Assembly: GCA_949987565.1 (NCBI GenBank)
Contig: OX465107.1
Coordinates: 2,252,684-2,316,683 of the forward strand
Reading direction: 5' to 3'
DNA from: Luidia sarsii
Taxonomy: Eukaryota > Echinodermata > Asteroidea > Paxillosida > Luidiidae
DNA: 64,000 nucleotides
This document shows positions 22,882-35,569 of this stretch, piece after piece. A program made the translations under genes and the position numbers. Position 1 is the stretch's first letter. Each line of letters begins with the position of its first letter. The notes under the pieces were generated by a model. The model made no database searches. It saw only the letters and a program-made list of their open reading frames with translations, and was not told the DNA's origin.

Positions 22882-24289
22882 TCCTTGCTTACACGATCCA
22901 CAGAATGAATTCTACGCTTACGGCATCCCAATACAGAATTCTGCATTCAAACCAGAGCGATAAAATTGTCCACAGCCTGCTAAGATGACAGTAAAAAATG
23001 GGAAGGTCAATCCCTTCCTTCGATAGGTATGGTGTGGAACTGCAGACCGCCAGACAGCTAGAATGCATACATGCTTTGAATGACGCTACTTTTTTTACGA
23101 CAGACAGTGTGGTGCACACGAACACAAAAGAGCAGAGGCGAGGGTGGATAGCCATCGGAGAGATGTGACTCCGAAGCTGACGAGGAGAGATTAAGAAGGC
23201 GGTGATGGTGGATTTGTTTGGGGTAGACAAGACAAATGCGAGTGTGTACATCCACCTTTAGGTTCTCAAACAGCCAGGAGACCCCCCCCCCCCTACAAAA
23301 GAAGAAGAAGAGATGATGCCAAGACTTTAATCATCCATCGCATCCCCTTCTTCCGGCCTTCCTTATCCTGGAGAAAGAAAACCCTTTATACACCGTCATC
23401 ATTCTGAATGATCTGAAATCGATAGCCAGTCTGCACTGCTTCTGAAGGCAGGGAATAGCTCGCACGGTGTCTGCACTGAAATGAGGTTTAAAGCTGACAT
23501 CGCAGATTAATGTAGTTAGGTTGTAGATTAATTTCTGATCTGTGAAATCAACCAAAATTTATTTGTTGAAGAAAATGGCAAAGAAAACTTGGACTCAAAG
23601 ATATCTTTGCCATTTGTTTTTTATAATTTGGTTTCCAGCGAGTTTGTCCTATATTTGTTTGATCAAAATTTGATTGTCAATTGTTCTTCCTTTGTATTGA
23701 AACATAATAATGATAATTCGGCTTTTGTAGAGTGATGGGACAACTCCATCAAATGAGATGCTCGTGGAGGTATTTTTCGTAAAACAGCTCTGTACAAATA
23801 ACTTGTGGCAAACACATTCCGGGATTTTCATGCGCTGACTTTTGTTTAAATAAAAACTGTGGAGCTATCTTTGGGCATAACGATGGATTTGGACACGGGG
23901 CAGTTGGATACTTATAAATCTGGAGGAGGACGCAAGTACAAGGGAGGGGATTAATTTCAGTTTCGTCTAAGCCATGACAATGTTGGCCTACATACACAAG
24001 GGCAGTTTCCACCAAGCAAATAATCCTGGGTTTTTTGGGGGGTTTTCGCTCGCATCCGCACTGCCCAAAACATCGCAAAACCGGTTGTGGTTAGCGTTTG
24101 TGGTCAAATGATGGGTGTGTCTTTGAGGGTGGCCCATGCGGGGAGACATAAACATGCACGAGACTTCCTGTAAGTCAGAACCTGAGAGGTGCATTGTGGG
24201 GTTAAAGAAAAACTGGTGCAATTCAGCAGAGCGTTCCCACATGCACCACATGGCAAATAAACACGATTATTTAGAAAAGTCTCACTAAT
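22882..24289. other. stretch without recognisable gene
   Basis: Mixed sequence with a C run at 23282-23292. Open frames near 22889-23255 and 23749-24078 lack recognisable domains. Confidence 0.35.
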
Positions 24290-24412
24290 AGCGGAGTCCG
24301 AATTGCGATTCAAATCCCACTAATAATTGCATATCTATTGTATCCACACACAAAAACGCCGAGCTTGAATCCCAGTCCAAATAATCACGTTTTTGGGGGG
24401 ACAGTGAAAACA
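24290..24412 (+). repeat. two-copy repeat, second copy
   Basis: GCGGAGTCCGAATTGCGATT, CAAATCCCACTAATAATTGC and CACGTTTTTGGGGGGACAG match 12412-12510 in order, with small gaps. Confidence 0.65.
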
Positions 24413-24668
24413 GTCTGAACAGCTTATAGAGTTGGCACATTTTGGCATCACCATGGGCAAACCCTAGTTGCGAGGCTTGTCCAAAAAAAACCCACCAAAA
24501 CACTCCACCCTCTTTTTTAATATAGCTCAATTTCCAATATGCGAGACCAATCTCATGTTGGGATTATCAGATTGGAAAGGCAGGCCCTATTTCTCCAGTC
24601 TTATCTGCCCCCAGCACCAACCCCCTCCCCTTCCCCCGGTCTCATAGAAAATGTAACTGTATAGATAA

Positions 24669-24915
24669 TTTAAAGTGATATACAAAAATGTTGCAAACTG
24701 CTTACTGACTAAAATTACCCAAATGTAAATCTTAAAATTTAGTGGGCCTGACGTTTCGATCCTAGCAGGACCTTTCTCAAAGGCAGAGTGACAAGGACAA
24801 CATAGATACATGTACACGAAGGAAGGGGGAAGAGAGTGAATAGGACACGGATGAGAAACAAAGGACAAAGAGTAAAGCTGGTAGGGTGAGAACAAAGGGA
24901 AGGGCAAGGAGTAGG
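24669..24915 (-). repeat. family A, copy 6 (long)
   Basis: Collinear with copy 4 from AAAGTGATATACAAAAATGT to GGGAAGGGCAAGGAGTAGG, including the CGATCCTAGCAGGACCTTTC core. The minus-strand frame here is shared with copy 4 and represents repeat sequence. Confidence 0.92.
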
Positions 24916-25099
24916 TATAGATAATTCTTTGCTATGATCTGTGGGAAAAATCCCTCCAGGGAAAAGATCATAGGGAAAATGTCCAAGGATAAATGTTGCT
25001 TTTTTTTTTTTTAGGAGCAGTGTGCAGGGTTTTTAGTATAAACCTTTGTAGACGGAAACAGGATGCAAAACCTGCAGTTAATGGTTGAATGGTTATAAT

Positions 25100-25258
25100 G
25101 GTTGAATTGCTTCTGACTGGCGCCCCACCCTGGCAAAGACTAGTGGACTAATTAAGTATTTAGGGAGGCCACCATCTAAGGGCTGGATAGCTACAGATGG
25201 GAAGAGCGCTGGTACGTTACTCCAGAGGTTTCAGATTCAAATCCTGGTAATTTTTTTT
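25100..25258 (+). repeat. family B tRNA-derived SINE
   Basis: TTCTGACTGGCGCCCCACCC, CACCATCTAAGGGCTGGATA, a decayed A box (TAGCTACAGATGG) and B box (GATTCAAATCC). It is followed by a T-rich segment and the family 3' word GACTGGGAACTTTT near 25298. Confidence 0.85.
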
Positions 25259-25799
25259 TAAAGATTAGGCCTTGTCAAATAAATACAGGAAGATCTGACT
25301 GGGAACTTTTAAACATTTTTTTTCTGTGCCCTTTTAAATTTATTTTAAAAATCAGTTCTGATTTAAAAGAAAAGAAAATATTTTTTTGTTTTTGTTTTTG
25401 TTTTTAAACAACGATGCTTACTGCTTTACTCATTCCACCAACAAACTCCCTGTCTCTTTTTCTTTATTACCTAGCTGGTAATAGGGATGGCTATAGCATT
25501 GTTTACTCAAAGTCCCAAACATAAAACCATGCTATCGAGATATTTTGGAGAAAATGCAACACACGTACATGTAGCATCCACTCTCTCCAAATAAAATAAT
25601 TGACACCGCTATTTTCCTCTTTAATACAGAAGTCACCATTAAATGTTGTTCTCTTAATATCAGCTGACATCTTAAGTGGTGCTGTCGACCTCCAATTTTT
25701 CTGCAAAGCAACTGAACGAGCACACACCTGGCGCTGTTTTTGAGAGAGTAGTGGGATTGGGGAAAGACGTCTGACACTACTTACAGGACAGGAACAGCG
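25259..25799. other. stretch without recognisable gene
   Basis: AT-rich with T runs. No exon recognised. Confidence 0.35.
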
Positions 25800-26633
25800 A
25801 AGCCTTCGTGGCTTGCCATGGCCTCACAACCCATTATCCCACCACCCTAATACTGTATCATCCCAAATAAAACCCCATCGTACTCCATCCACCCCTACCC
25901 AACCCTATCCAACTCCAGTCCGCTCCTATTCCGCGGTAAATTTGCCAGGGTTGTTCACGAACAGCCGATAACGCGCACGCCCGAACTTGACCAGGCAGGC
26001 TGGAGATAGGAATTGTCATTCCTCTTCAAAAGTGCAAGATCGTAAAGTGCTACAACCCAGCATTTTGATGTTTGTTATCGCCAAACACAGAGCTATATAC
26101 ATCATTGTTTGCCATGTCAAAAACTTGCCGGCAACTGTGAGAATGACATGGCATAAGTGCTTGCACTTAAGTGGCCAGAAGATTATACAGAAGACATAAG
26201 TCTTGACATTTTTGACGCGGTGGCTCCTGGCAGTCGCATGCTCAACGGGAACTAAACGTTCAACCATCAAACCGTTTTTAAGAGACGCGATGGTGAAGAA
26301 GTGTCCCATGGGAGTGGGAGCCTTCGTCATTACTTTAATGTTCAGTCGGTCTGGCATCGCCTCGGCAACGCAAGTGAAGACTCATAATGGTTCAGTTTGG
26401 CTCCCGCACTACGGCTGCCGCTTACGTCATGAATCTGGATGCAGATCCTTCACCTTCCTAGCTGAGAGGTTGCAGGAGCTAAACTAGAACAACGAAGAGT
26501 TCTGTCATGGCATGCTGCGACCTAATAAACCATTATTCCATCATCCTATTAAACTGTATCATCTCAAACATACCCCCATCCACCCCACTCACTCCTACCC
26601 AACCCCAGTCCACTTCTATTCTGGGGCAAATTA
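25800..26633 (+). repeat. ~545-bp segment flanked by diverged direct repeats
   Basis: About 25800-25945 and 26490-26633 share CTGTATCATC, CCATCCACCCC, CCTACCCAACCC and CAGTCC in order, with many substitutions. The interior carries overlapping frames (94 codons at 26203-26487), none recognised. This may be a degraded LTR-like or duplicated element. Confidence 0.55.
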
Positions 26634-26936
26634 ACGTGTTTAGGGAGAAATGGGATGACAGTGTGGCTGTGGAGTACCCGTAGTTTCCAAAATGTACATT
26701 ATGAGAATGGATGGCAAGTTATCATCAAAATGTATGTGTCTGCCATGCATGATTTGAATGCAGATACACAACACATATACAGTCTGGAATACAATACTTA
26801 AACCTTTTTTTTATATTGTCTTAATTTTAGGAGCATAGACTCTAATTTGAGGTTGCAGAGATGAATTTCATTATGAACATTCAATAAAAAAGAAAGAAGC
26901 ACTGCAAAAACAAAACAAAAATTTCACATCTGAATG

Positions 26937-27001
26937 CAGATGGCCGGATGGACGGAAATCGGTATTACATAGGCTCGCACTGCTTCGCAGCTCGCCAAAA
27001 A
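26937..27001 (+). repeat. 65-bp two-copy repeat, first copy
   Basis: GATGGCCGGATG, GGTATTACATAGGCTC and TGCTTCGCAGCTCG recur in order at 37837-37899. Confidence 0.75.
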
Positions 27002-27718
27002 ACATCCCTGGACTGAGGCTGAGCATCACCATGCTCCTCGCGGCTGTATTGAGCCGGCTAAAGTAAACTGCTGAAACAACACACATTTCCCTTGTGTACT
27101 GGGGGTACCTCCTGGTGTATCCCTGCACCCCCAAACCCGCTTAGCCCCCAAAACCCCTCCGTCATCCCTCAATATGTTTTGTTTCTGGATTTTGAGGACC
27201 GTGCAAAACCCAAAACTACTTTATTGCTACACCATGGGAGCTGCAAAGCGTCCCTAGTCTCAATAACCCTGCGAGCTCCGACGATCTTATGGCCTGCTAT
27301 ATTAACCAATCGTAGCCAACGCATATTGCAAGGTTCTTGCTTTATAATTAAACTGGCTAAAACCCACTATGGAATATAGCAAAGAACACGGCAAGTGGTC
27401 CTAAAGTGTCTCATACATTTTTTGTTCCACGGGTCACCAGAGAGGCGGAGTCACTGAATGGGAAAACACCATCACCTTTCCAAACAACAAATTTCCAGGA
27501 TGAACTTGTGGGGGAAAATTCAAGCAAAAGATCATTCCCTGTAAACACCAACAAAATGGACGAATGACTGCAATCTTAAAGAGTAGTCTTAGATACAGAC
27601 GGCATCATCAAAACACAGCATTGATGCCGGGATGAGATGAAGTGAATGCCTCTTTGAATACCATTCTGTACACACGTGTTAACTTGACCAAGTGTTTACA
27701 CACACAACAGCCTCTGAG
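27002..27718. other. stretch without recognisable gene
   Basis: C/A-rich patch near 27120-27170, then mixed sequence. No gene recognised. Confidence 0.35.
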
Positions 27719-27822
27719 ATGGGGAGGGAGGGAGGGAGGGAGGGAGGGAGGGAGTGAGGGAGGGAAAGAGGGACGGAGGGAGGGAGGGTGGTAGGGAGGG
27801 AGGGTGGTAGGGAGGGAGGGGT
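27719..27822. repeat. GGGA microsatellite
   Basis: About 100 bp of GGGAGGGA repeats with GGTA and GAAA interruptions on the plus strand. Confidence 0.95.
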
Positions 27823-27993
27823 AAACAGGCCCGTATTGCACGGTATATGTAAAGATGCACGACACACTTCACACTTTGTAAAATGAGAGGGAGAGATAGG
27901 GGAAGGCAAGCGGCTTTAATGCAGAGGAAGTGAGCCTGGCACTGTGTTTTCATGGGACGAGATGCTACGAGCCATCATTAAACAGGCAACACT

Positions 27994-28081
<88 letters not shown>
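27994..28081. repeat. CT dinucleotide microsatellite
   Basis: Uninterrupted (CT)n of about 44 units. The Ser/Leu frame on one strand and Arg/Glu frame on the other are artefacts. Confidence 0.98.
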
Positions 28082-28082
<1 letters not shown>

Positions 28083-29484
28083 AGACTTTTTTCCTTCACT
28101 ACTGAGAAAAATCAAGATCACCAGGATCTGGCAAACCATTATTAGCAAGCAAACCTCGCCAAAGAAAAAAGCATCTAAAAGAGATATGTCGTGGTTGGTG
28201 CAACGTAAAATACCACTGATGTCTACCGTCTCTAAAAATGTTGAGCCAAAGAGTGCTGTATAATTTCTTGGCCGGCACTTCTTTCTGTATAAGGGAAACA
28301 TACTTTTTACTCAGTACTGACAAAAAAATATATATATCACTCTAGTTTTTTTGGATGAAAACACTCACAGACTTGATGAGAGATACTTTATTAGCCACAC
28401 AAATCTTGCTTCAAGAAAACCTTCCTGACTTAAATTACCCCCCAAAAGAGGAAAATGGTCTGATGGTTAGAGGTTATCAGGACCTATGTCTCCAATAGTG
28501 TTCCTGCTTTTGAAAAAAGAAAATGTCCTGCATAGATTGAAACATCAAGCTCTCTACACAATTTCTCTGGTTTGGATTACCATGTGTGTGCATGTGTGAC
28601 ACTCACTGGTGATCATTTAGAATGTATGCCACGCATGCAGACACATGACACTCTGGCAAACCCCTCCGACAATGAGGAGAATTACTGCGGCGCATAATTC
28701 CGTCGGTGACCACAGCGCCGGCACGTCACCTCACAGCGAATCGGCTGGGTGCCTCCGCTACCCGAGACACGCAAAACAGCGGGAAGTGAGGAGGTTGTTA
28801 ACGAGAGAAGGTCCCCCTCTTCTCCCCCCCTCCTAACCATCTATCGGCGACAGAAAAGAAGCATCGTCCGACCAAGAGGAAGTCGCCTACCAATACGGCC
28901 GATGTGAATAGGCTTCACCCCCTCTATGCTGGATTCTGCCAACTGACTAAATTGGAGAGGAATCCTGAACAGCTATTTTTAAATCTCACCAGCTATGGCA
29001 GTGGGAGGGAGAAGAGATGGGACAGTGTGCCTCCCCCCCCTCCCCCTCGACTATAAAGCTAACTTGAACGGAATCTGAATATCAGAAGAAGCTACGAAAG
29101 ACGTGGAATTCTGCCGTTGCAGAAATTGCCACCGCATACTGTTGGGTTTCCGTCCACACTCTAAATAGTGGGATCGATATCAATAACGGGTGAGGGTTTC
29201 AACGGTGAACTAGTTTCGCCCGAACCATTATTGGGAGACATCGGGTCCCCTGGGGCAATGCTGGATGGTCACCCCCAACCTTTAATGTACTTTGGGCATT
29301 TGCATAAACTGGTCCCCTGCACTTCGCATGGGGCCCGGTTTATTTTGAGCAAATGCGTTTTTTTTTTAATGTTGGGGAAGATAGTACGGAGCGTAAGCAA
29401 AGGGGGGGGGCTGACCTTTTAAAGAAATTACAGCCACTACATAACGTTCTAAAAATGCACAATTAAGTACAACCTACACAAAAT
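28082..29484. other. stretch without recognisable gene
   Basis: A decayed family A fragment may lie at 28507-28552 (TGTCCTGCATAGATTGAAAC). Homopolymers occur at 28803-28831 and 29401-29410. No gene recognised. Confidence 0.35.
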
Positions 29485-29637
29485 AACATCTCCAAATTAA
29501 GTGGGCCTGACGTTTCGATCCTAGCAGGACCTTTCTCAAAGGCAGAGTGACAAGGACAAAACAGATACATGTAAACGAAGGAAGGGGGAAGAGGGTGAAT
29601 AGGACACGGATGAGAAACAAAGGACAAAGAGTAAATG
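29485..29637 (-). repeat. family A, copy 7
   Basis: AAGTGGGCCTGACGTTTCGA, TCCTAGCAGGACCTTTCTCA and GATGAGAAACAAAGGACAAA. Near-identical to copy 4 over this 150 bp. Confidence 0.92.
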
Positions 29638-30447
29638 AGGTTTGATTGAGATTCTGTTGATCTATTACCGTGATTCTGAATGGAGGTAATGGTGAGATAG
29701 AATTCAAATTATAAAATCATATCACAACTTGCTCTCCTCCTCCGGAGTTGATTTTACTCACCACCAAACATTTGTGACATGAACTGCGATACCTTTCAGA
29801 GTTACGGCGATTCTTAATGAGACGCCTTTGAATCAGATAAAAGAAAGATCAAGTTTGATTTGATCCTGATATTTAATTCAAGATATGCTCCCATCCAATA
29901 CTTTCAAATCCATGCATGAAGCAATGCAGTGTGTCTGCAATCACAGTCGGCATGCCGTATGCATGACCTCAAACTTTAGAGCCGTGTTTCTCAAAAACTG
30001 GTTTCCGTGACTGCACGTCGTCGTATTTCTTGCACCATAACTTCAGAATTTCAGCAATGTATGGAAACAAATTTGTTATTAGTTGATGCCGTACTATTTG
30101 CAGTGGGGTAAAAATCTCAAAAGCTCATTATGCAGTACCGGTGTCATGCCAAAAAGTGTCACTGAGCACTGAAATCTGTCTGCTCATTATCATACTGATT
30201 GCTGATTGGTTTAAGCAATCCCGGAAGCTTGCCAAAAAGTGTCCGGCTAGTTGGCGGACAGTATTTGGCAAGGAACGGAAAGTACAGTTTGAATTCTTAA
30301 TTAGATACTCATGCGGACAAGAGAAATAAGAAAAATACCTTATCCAATAACAGGGACACGAGTTCGGGATTAAAGTATTTGGAGAACCGCTGAGATGGGA
30401 TCAGTTGCTCAGACCGGCTTCGTGCAGAGCTAGTCGCCACAGGAATG
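29638..30447. other. stretch without recognisable gene
   Basis: AT-rich with a local repeat GCCAAAAAGTGTC at 30149 and 30230. No gene recognised. Confidence 0.35.
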
Positions 30448-30795
30448 GGTGGAGGGAGGGCGGAGAGAGGGAAGTGGAGTGGGGGAGGGGAGGGGAGGTG
30501 AGGGGAGGGCCTTGGCCGAGAGTGATATCAAGCTTACTAGAGTGGGGGAAGGGGAAGGGGAGAGGAAGGGCGAAGGGGGAGAGGAGAGGGGGAGGGAAGA
30601 GGGAGGGGGAAGGGGAGAGGGAGGGGGAGAGGAAGGGGAGGGGATGGGGAGGGGGAAGGGGAAGAGGGAGGGGAAAGGGAAGAGGGAGGGGAAGGGGGAG
30701 AGGGAGGGGGAGGGGGAGAGAGAGAGGGAGGGGAGGGGAGAGGGAGGGAGGAGGGGTGGGGAGGGGGATTGAAAGTGGGAGGTAGGGAGGGGGTA
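30448..30795. repeat. GGGGAGA-type purine tract
   Basis: Nearly pure purine on the plus strand in two blocks (30448-30508 and 30541-30795), separated by a short mixed spacer containing ATATCAAGCTTACTAG. It produces several 100-140-codon Pro/Leu/Ser or Gly/Arg/Glu frames that are not genes. Confidence 0.95.
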
Positions 30796-32104
30796 GTCTC
30801 CAATCTGCACCTCTGATCACATTATAGTTTAAAGCAACGTTGGACAGACAGGGGGGATCCCATATCTGTAGAAGAAACCCCTACCTTCATCAAGATAATT
30901 GATTGGTGATACCTCACTGCCAAACTGATCAGGAAGAAGCATCGGAGTTCGCCCTTTCCGTTTTATTTGGTCAAATATTCTCATTGGCCCTTACCCTATC
31001 TTGCTTTGAATTATACTCCCCCAATGCAAAGGCGATATAATTTCCCCGTAGTATTTGGATGACCGAATAGGCCACTGACTGTATAGTACTGTACTGTACT
31101 GCGCACTCATGCCATCTCTAGTGGCCACTGGCATCCTGGGCCACTGGATCCATGGTATCAAGTGGCCTGGTGCCATTGTTAGTGGCCATGGGTCTCTCCG
31201 GCAGTTTGCACTTTGGTGCAATGAAAACAAAAAAGTATCTTAGGCTCCGGGAGGAATGAAAAAATAATCGTGCAAAGTCGACATCCCCTACCACTTCCAA
31301 AAACAAAAATGGATTTAAGAATTTCTGCGAGATAAGAATTTGAGTGATGATACCATCTCCTGAAGTGCATTTTCTGCGTGCCCCCCCTGTAAAAACACCA
31401 CAGTAGACAATCAATAAATCACAGATTAATGACTGAGCACTTACGTCATCAACAGAGTGGCACCCCCCCCCCCACCACCTTCCCTTAAAAACAAAAACTA
31501 GGGTGCAGCCAAACGAACGCCAAGCGGAAAAATGGAGTCACACATAAACATTGATGCAACATTCGTCTCTCGAGGGCCAAACACGTCTGGATTAATGAGC
31601 TCTGATTTAAACCTTCTCACGTCGGAGGCTGCGCATTTATCAGCTCAGAGAAAACAGCCCATGACGATCGCTGTCCAAACAACTGCCCTCCCATGATTGT
31701 AGATTTATCGAGTATAAATCACAATGTTTTTCCATCCCTCTCTTTCCACGGCTGTTTTTGAAAATGCCAAAAAAAAATGCAATGATTGATATATCGGCGC
31801 TTCAGAATGTTTGCATTTTGGCACTGCCATCCCAAAGTGTTGCCGCATTCCAGATTCAAAGGTTAATGGTGCCTCAATTTCTATCACTTGACAAAGCTAG
31901 GGAGAGGGAGGTACTTTTTAGAAATTTCAAGCATTTAGTTTTATTGCCCGGACGGCTTTTATTATTTTGATTATTTAAGAGTTCTCCCCTGAAGTCATGA
32001 AAATACTTCGCAGACTTAATCACGGAAAACATTGAAGACAGTGAATAGTTCGAGAGAGGACTTGTGGATATGACAAAGTTGTATTTTCAAATTTGAAAAA
32101 TAAA
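30796..32104. other. stretch without recognisable gene
   Basis: Mixed sequence. C run at 31465-31474. A short word family GTGGCC/GGCCACTGG repeats near 31118-31187. No gene recognised. Confidence 0.35.
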
Positions 32105-32155
32105 AATTTGATAGCCTGACTTTTCAATCCTAGCAGGACACGCCTCAAAGATGGA
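32105..32155 (-). repeat. family A fragment, copy 8
   Basis: AGCCTGACTTTTCAATCCTA and GCAGGACACGCCTCAAAGAT match the family A centre with several substitutions. Confidence 0.6.
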
Positions 32156-33098
32156 AGACTACTACATGGGTGTATTTTATTCCACAATACAGGGAACACA
32201 CCCCTCTTCCCTGGGGAGGGTTTCACCGTGGTATCTAAGGCAATATGATGGTACGGCAGGTGGTTTTGCAAGAGCGTCTACACAAAATGTATTACTACCC
32301 AGTTGCCTCTCTTCAACTTTTGTAGCTCGATACATATATTTTCCAATAAGAATGATAATCATTTTGTCAAAATAATTGGTCCCTTTTTGTCAAATCACTG
32401 AAACTGTTGTTCATTTTGCCTAAATTGGTGAATAAAATCTGTCGCAGTTCATTATATGATGGACATTCCAGAAGAAAAATGCATTTCAGCTTCAATATCA
32501 ATTAAGGTAAAGCAGTTTGTAACATTTTTGAGGTTCAAACATTTCAAAATGATAAATCATTTCCAAAATGATAAATTTCTGAAAAAAAGTAACATTTCTG
32601 GTGAAACAGACGTCACATATCGCATTGGGTAAAGGACACTTCATTGGGCCTGTCCAATCCAGTAGGCCTTAGACTAGTGCGAGACATTTCAATTTGACTG
32701 AAGCTGTGTGCTGACTGCTAATTCAACTTCACCGAGACAGTCCATCAAACCATTCTCTGAACACATTTCATCTGGTACGTCCCGAGCAGGCCGACTTTGT
32801 CAAGAAAGTTCACGCTCGCAATTAAGGCCCCAGTCTATGCCACTCTCCCGATCTCAAACTTTCTGGGAGTCAATCAGCGAGGATCGTGTCACTCACGGGA
32901 ACGTCCAATTACTTTAGCGGAGAGAGAGAGAGAGAGAGTGTCACAGGGTTACTGATGGATGGGACAACTACAGGGGGATAGTACGCTTGGGTGGATTCGC
33001 TTCCCTTAAACATGCCCTATAGTCTGAAGATTGTGGCTGGGGCTCATGCTTTGTAATGAGTGCATTAAGGTCCAAGTTGATTCCTCAAGTTTAAAAAC
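32156..33098. other. stretch without recognisable gene
   Basis: AT-rich, with a small GA run at 32921-32938. The CAAAATGATAAAT word is duplicated near 32546-32575. Confidence 0.35.
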
Positions 33099-33648
33099 AG
33101 TACTCCCTCTCTCTCATGCTCTCTCTCTCTCTCTCTCCCTTTCCCTCTTCCCATTTCCCTATCTCTTCCCCTGTCCCCTATATCATGCTCTCTCTCCCAT
33201 TCTCTTTCTCTCTCTTTGCCAGACTTTCCCTCCCCCTTTATCTACTCTCTCACTCTCTCTGCCTCTTTCTCCATCCCACTTTGCCTCCCTGATTGCTTTC
33301 TCCTTTCCCCTCTATCTGTCCCTCCAATCTTTCTCCCTCCCCGCTCTCCTCTTTCTCCTCTCCCCCTCTCTCTCCTCTCCTCTCCCTTCTCTCCTCTCCC
33401 ACCTCTCTCCTCTCTCTGTTCCCTCTCTCTCCTCTTCCCTCTCTCCTCTCCCTTTCTACTGCCCTCTCTCTCTATCTCTTCTCTCCCCTCTCCCCTCTCT
33501 TTTTTCTCTTCTCTCCTCTCTCCTCTTCCTCCTCTCTCCATTTCTCTTCTCTCCTCTCTCTCCTCTCCACTCTCTCACAATCTTTATCTCCTCCTCACTC
33601 TCTCTCCCTCCTCTCTCTCTCTATCTCTCTCTCCCTCCAGACTGTTCC
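33099..33648. repeat. CT-rich pyrimidine tract
   Basis: About 550 bp of irregular CTCTC/CCTCT/TTCTC on the plus strand. The 208- and 172-codon Ser/Leu/Pro frames are compositional artefacts. Confidence 0.95.
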
Positions 33649-34024
33649 CCCCACTAAATACACCGAATAAGATTACCGCACTTTGCTGTCGGGTTACTGC
33701 ACTTCGTTTTTGTTTCGCTATCATGCACAGCTGATCAGTCTTCATTTTGGCAGATGTCCAACTTGGGGGAGCCCCGGCCAGCCCTAGACGGGAGTGAGGA
33801 CTCAACATCGAGGAACCAAACCACTGTACTCCACAAAATTAGGGAGTGGAAGAGGGAAGCATCAAATGGAAAGGGTGAAAGAGAGAAGAGGGGAGAGTGA
33901 ACACAAAAGAGGAATTATTGGTCAACATGCAAGATCTTTCAACGGAGCTGCTGTAGCTAGGTTTACAACCACTGGTTGTTTGCATCTGAATGAACGCTGG
34001 GTTGTGATCCCTGGAGATATACAG
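33649..34024. other. stretch without recognisable gene
   Basis: A segment AAAGAGAGAAGAGGGGAGAG followed by GAACACAAAAGAGGAATTAT resembles the distal part of family A near 17525-17570. No gene recognised. Confidence 0.35.
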
Positions 34025-34212
34025 AAGTTAATTGCTTCCAACTGGTGCCCCTAACCAGGCAAAGACTATTTGGGAAGGACACCATCTAAGAGCTGGATAG
34101 CTCAGATAGGAAGAGCACTAGCACACAAAACCAGAGGTCTTGGGTTCAAGTCCTGGTCCAATCAAAGTTTTCTTTGCCAATTTTTAAATTTATTTTGTTT
34201 GTTTGACTAAAA
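34025..34212 (+). repeat. family B tRNA-derived SINE
   Basis: TAGCTCAGATAGG (A box, one mismatch) and GGGTTCAAGTCC (B box, near-canonical) spaced as in a tRNA. Preceded by CACCATCTAAGAGCTGGA and followed by CCAATCAAAGTTTTCTTTGC. Confidence 0.9.
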
Positions 34213-34974
34213 GTCTTACAGATTAACAATAGGGTACTAGATTTCTTGACTCTTGAAAACAAAACAATATAAGACCTGCTTCAGGTGGTCGGGGGGGGGG
34301 GGGTGATCGAGTAACCACGATATTGATCTTCACTGACATCATAAATGTCATTGGCTCCTGCATATAGGTTGATGCACGGTACCACTGACAGACCACCGGA
34401 GTGAAATTACATCCGGGCACTTTCACAACGAGCCCGGACATCGTCACTCCATTTCCCGGAACAGACTCATCGCCAGGGACTCAGCCAATGCAGACAGCTG
34501 GGCTTGGTGAGCAGGGGGTTTTCGAGGCACCCTGGAGATGGGGTCGCTTTGCCCGGCTGGCCGAGGAGAAGGGACCGTTTTTCCGCGGGATTGAAGAGTG
34601 AGAGCGTAAAGAACCATCAAATAGCTCATTAATTAAGGAGACACAATGACTGGCTGGCGGCCCCAGGGACTCAGCCTGTTTGGGTAAGAGGACCTCATCA
34701 ACCGGTCTACGGGGAGCCATATGTCAGTGGGCTTTTTCATAGAGTTCAATCTTGAACCACAGATGTGCTGAAGTAAAAAAAAAACGATATGAAAACAGCG
34801 TGCCGCCCAAAGCTCAACAGCTTGTTAAGAGTCTACAGCTTGTCCAAAGCATTAACATTGCATAAATTATGCTTTGAGATCCTTTTTGGATAGAGGAAGG
34901 TTTTTTTTATGCGAAGCAGAGTACTTGGGTGTGTTTAACCAGCTCTATGACCATGGCCGAGAACTCATTAGGAC
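34213..34974. other. stretch without recognisable gene
   Basis: A G13-14 run at about 34291-34303. Mixed sequence otherwise. Opposing frames at 34401-34720 overlap and lack domain signals. Confidence 0.35.
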
Positions 34975-35492
34975 CCCATCCACTGGGTGACATGACCACA
35001 TCCACTGGGTGACAGGTCCCCAATCCACTGGGTGACATGACCACATCCACTGGGTGACAGGACCCCAATCCACTGGGTGACATGACCACATCCACTGGGT
35101 GACAGGTCCCCAATCCACTGGGTGACATGACCACATCCACTGGGTGACAGGACCCCAATCCACTGGGTGACATGACCACATCCACTAGGTAACAGGACCC
35201 AAATCCACTGGGTGACAGGACACCATCCATTGGGTGACAGGACCCCAATCCACTGGGTGACAGGTCCCCAATCCACTGGGTGACATGACCACATCCACTG
35301 GGTGACAGGACCCCAATCCACTGGGTGACATGACCACATCCACTAGGTAACAGGACCCAAATCCACTGGGTGACAGGACACCATCCATTGGGTGACAGGA
35401 CCCCAATCCACTGGGTGACAGGACCCCAATCCACTGGGTGACAGGACGCCATCCACTGGGTGACAGGACCCCAATCCACTGGGTGACAGGTC
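34975..35492 (+). repeat. 22-23-bp minisatellite with higher-order structure
   Basis: About 23 copies of ATCCACTGGGTGACAGGACC-type units. CATGACCAC and CAGGACCCCA or CAGGTCCCCA variants alternate. The variant CACTAGGTAACAGG occurs at 35183 and again at 35341, so a block of about 158 bp (seven units) has itself been duplicated. It translates as a repeated Cys-His-Pro-Val-Asp peptide on the minus strand in more than one frame, which argues against coding. Confidence 0.96.
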
Positions 35493-35569
35493 CCAAAACA
35501 GGGTTTTGTTTGCACAAACCCTTGAACAAAGCACTCATTGGCCAGGCTTGGATTACCAATAGAAAAATA

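Noticed and set aside
33031..33734. 208- and 172-codon frames in the CT tract
   Set aside because: Low-complexity Ser/Leu/Pro translation of microsatellite sequence with no domain.
34080..34170. Functional tRNA gene
   Set aside because: A and B boxes are present, but acceptor stems do not pair and the same sequence recurs with long shared flanks, so it is a SINE.
34975..35492. CRISPR array
   Set aside because: No unique spacers; units are contiguous minisatellite repeats in a eukaryotic genome.
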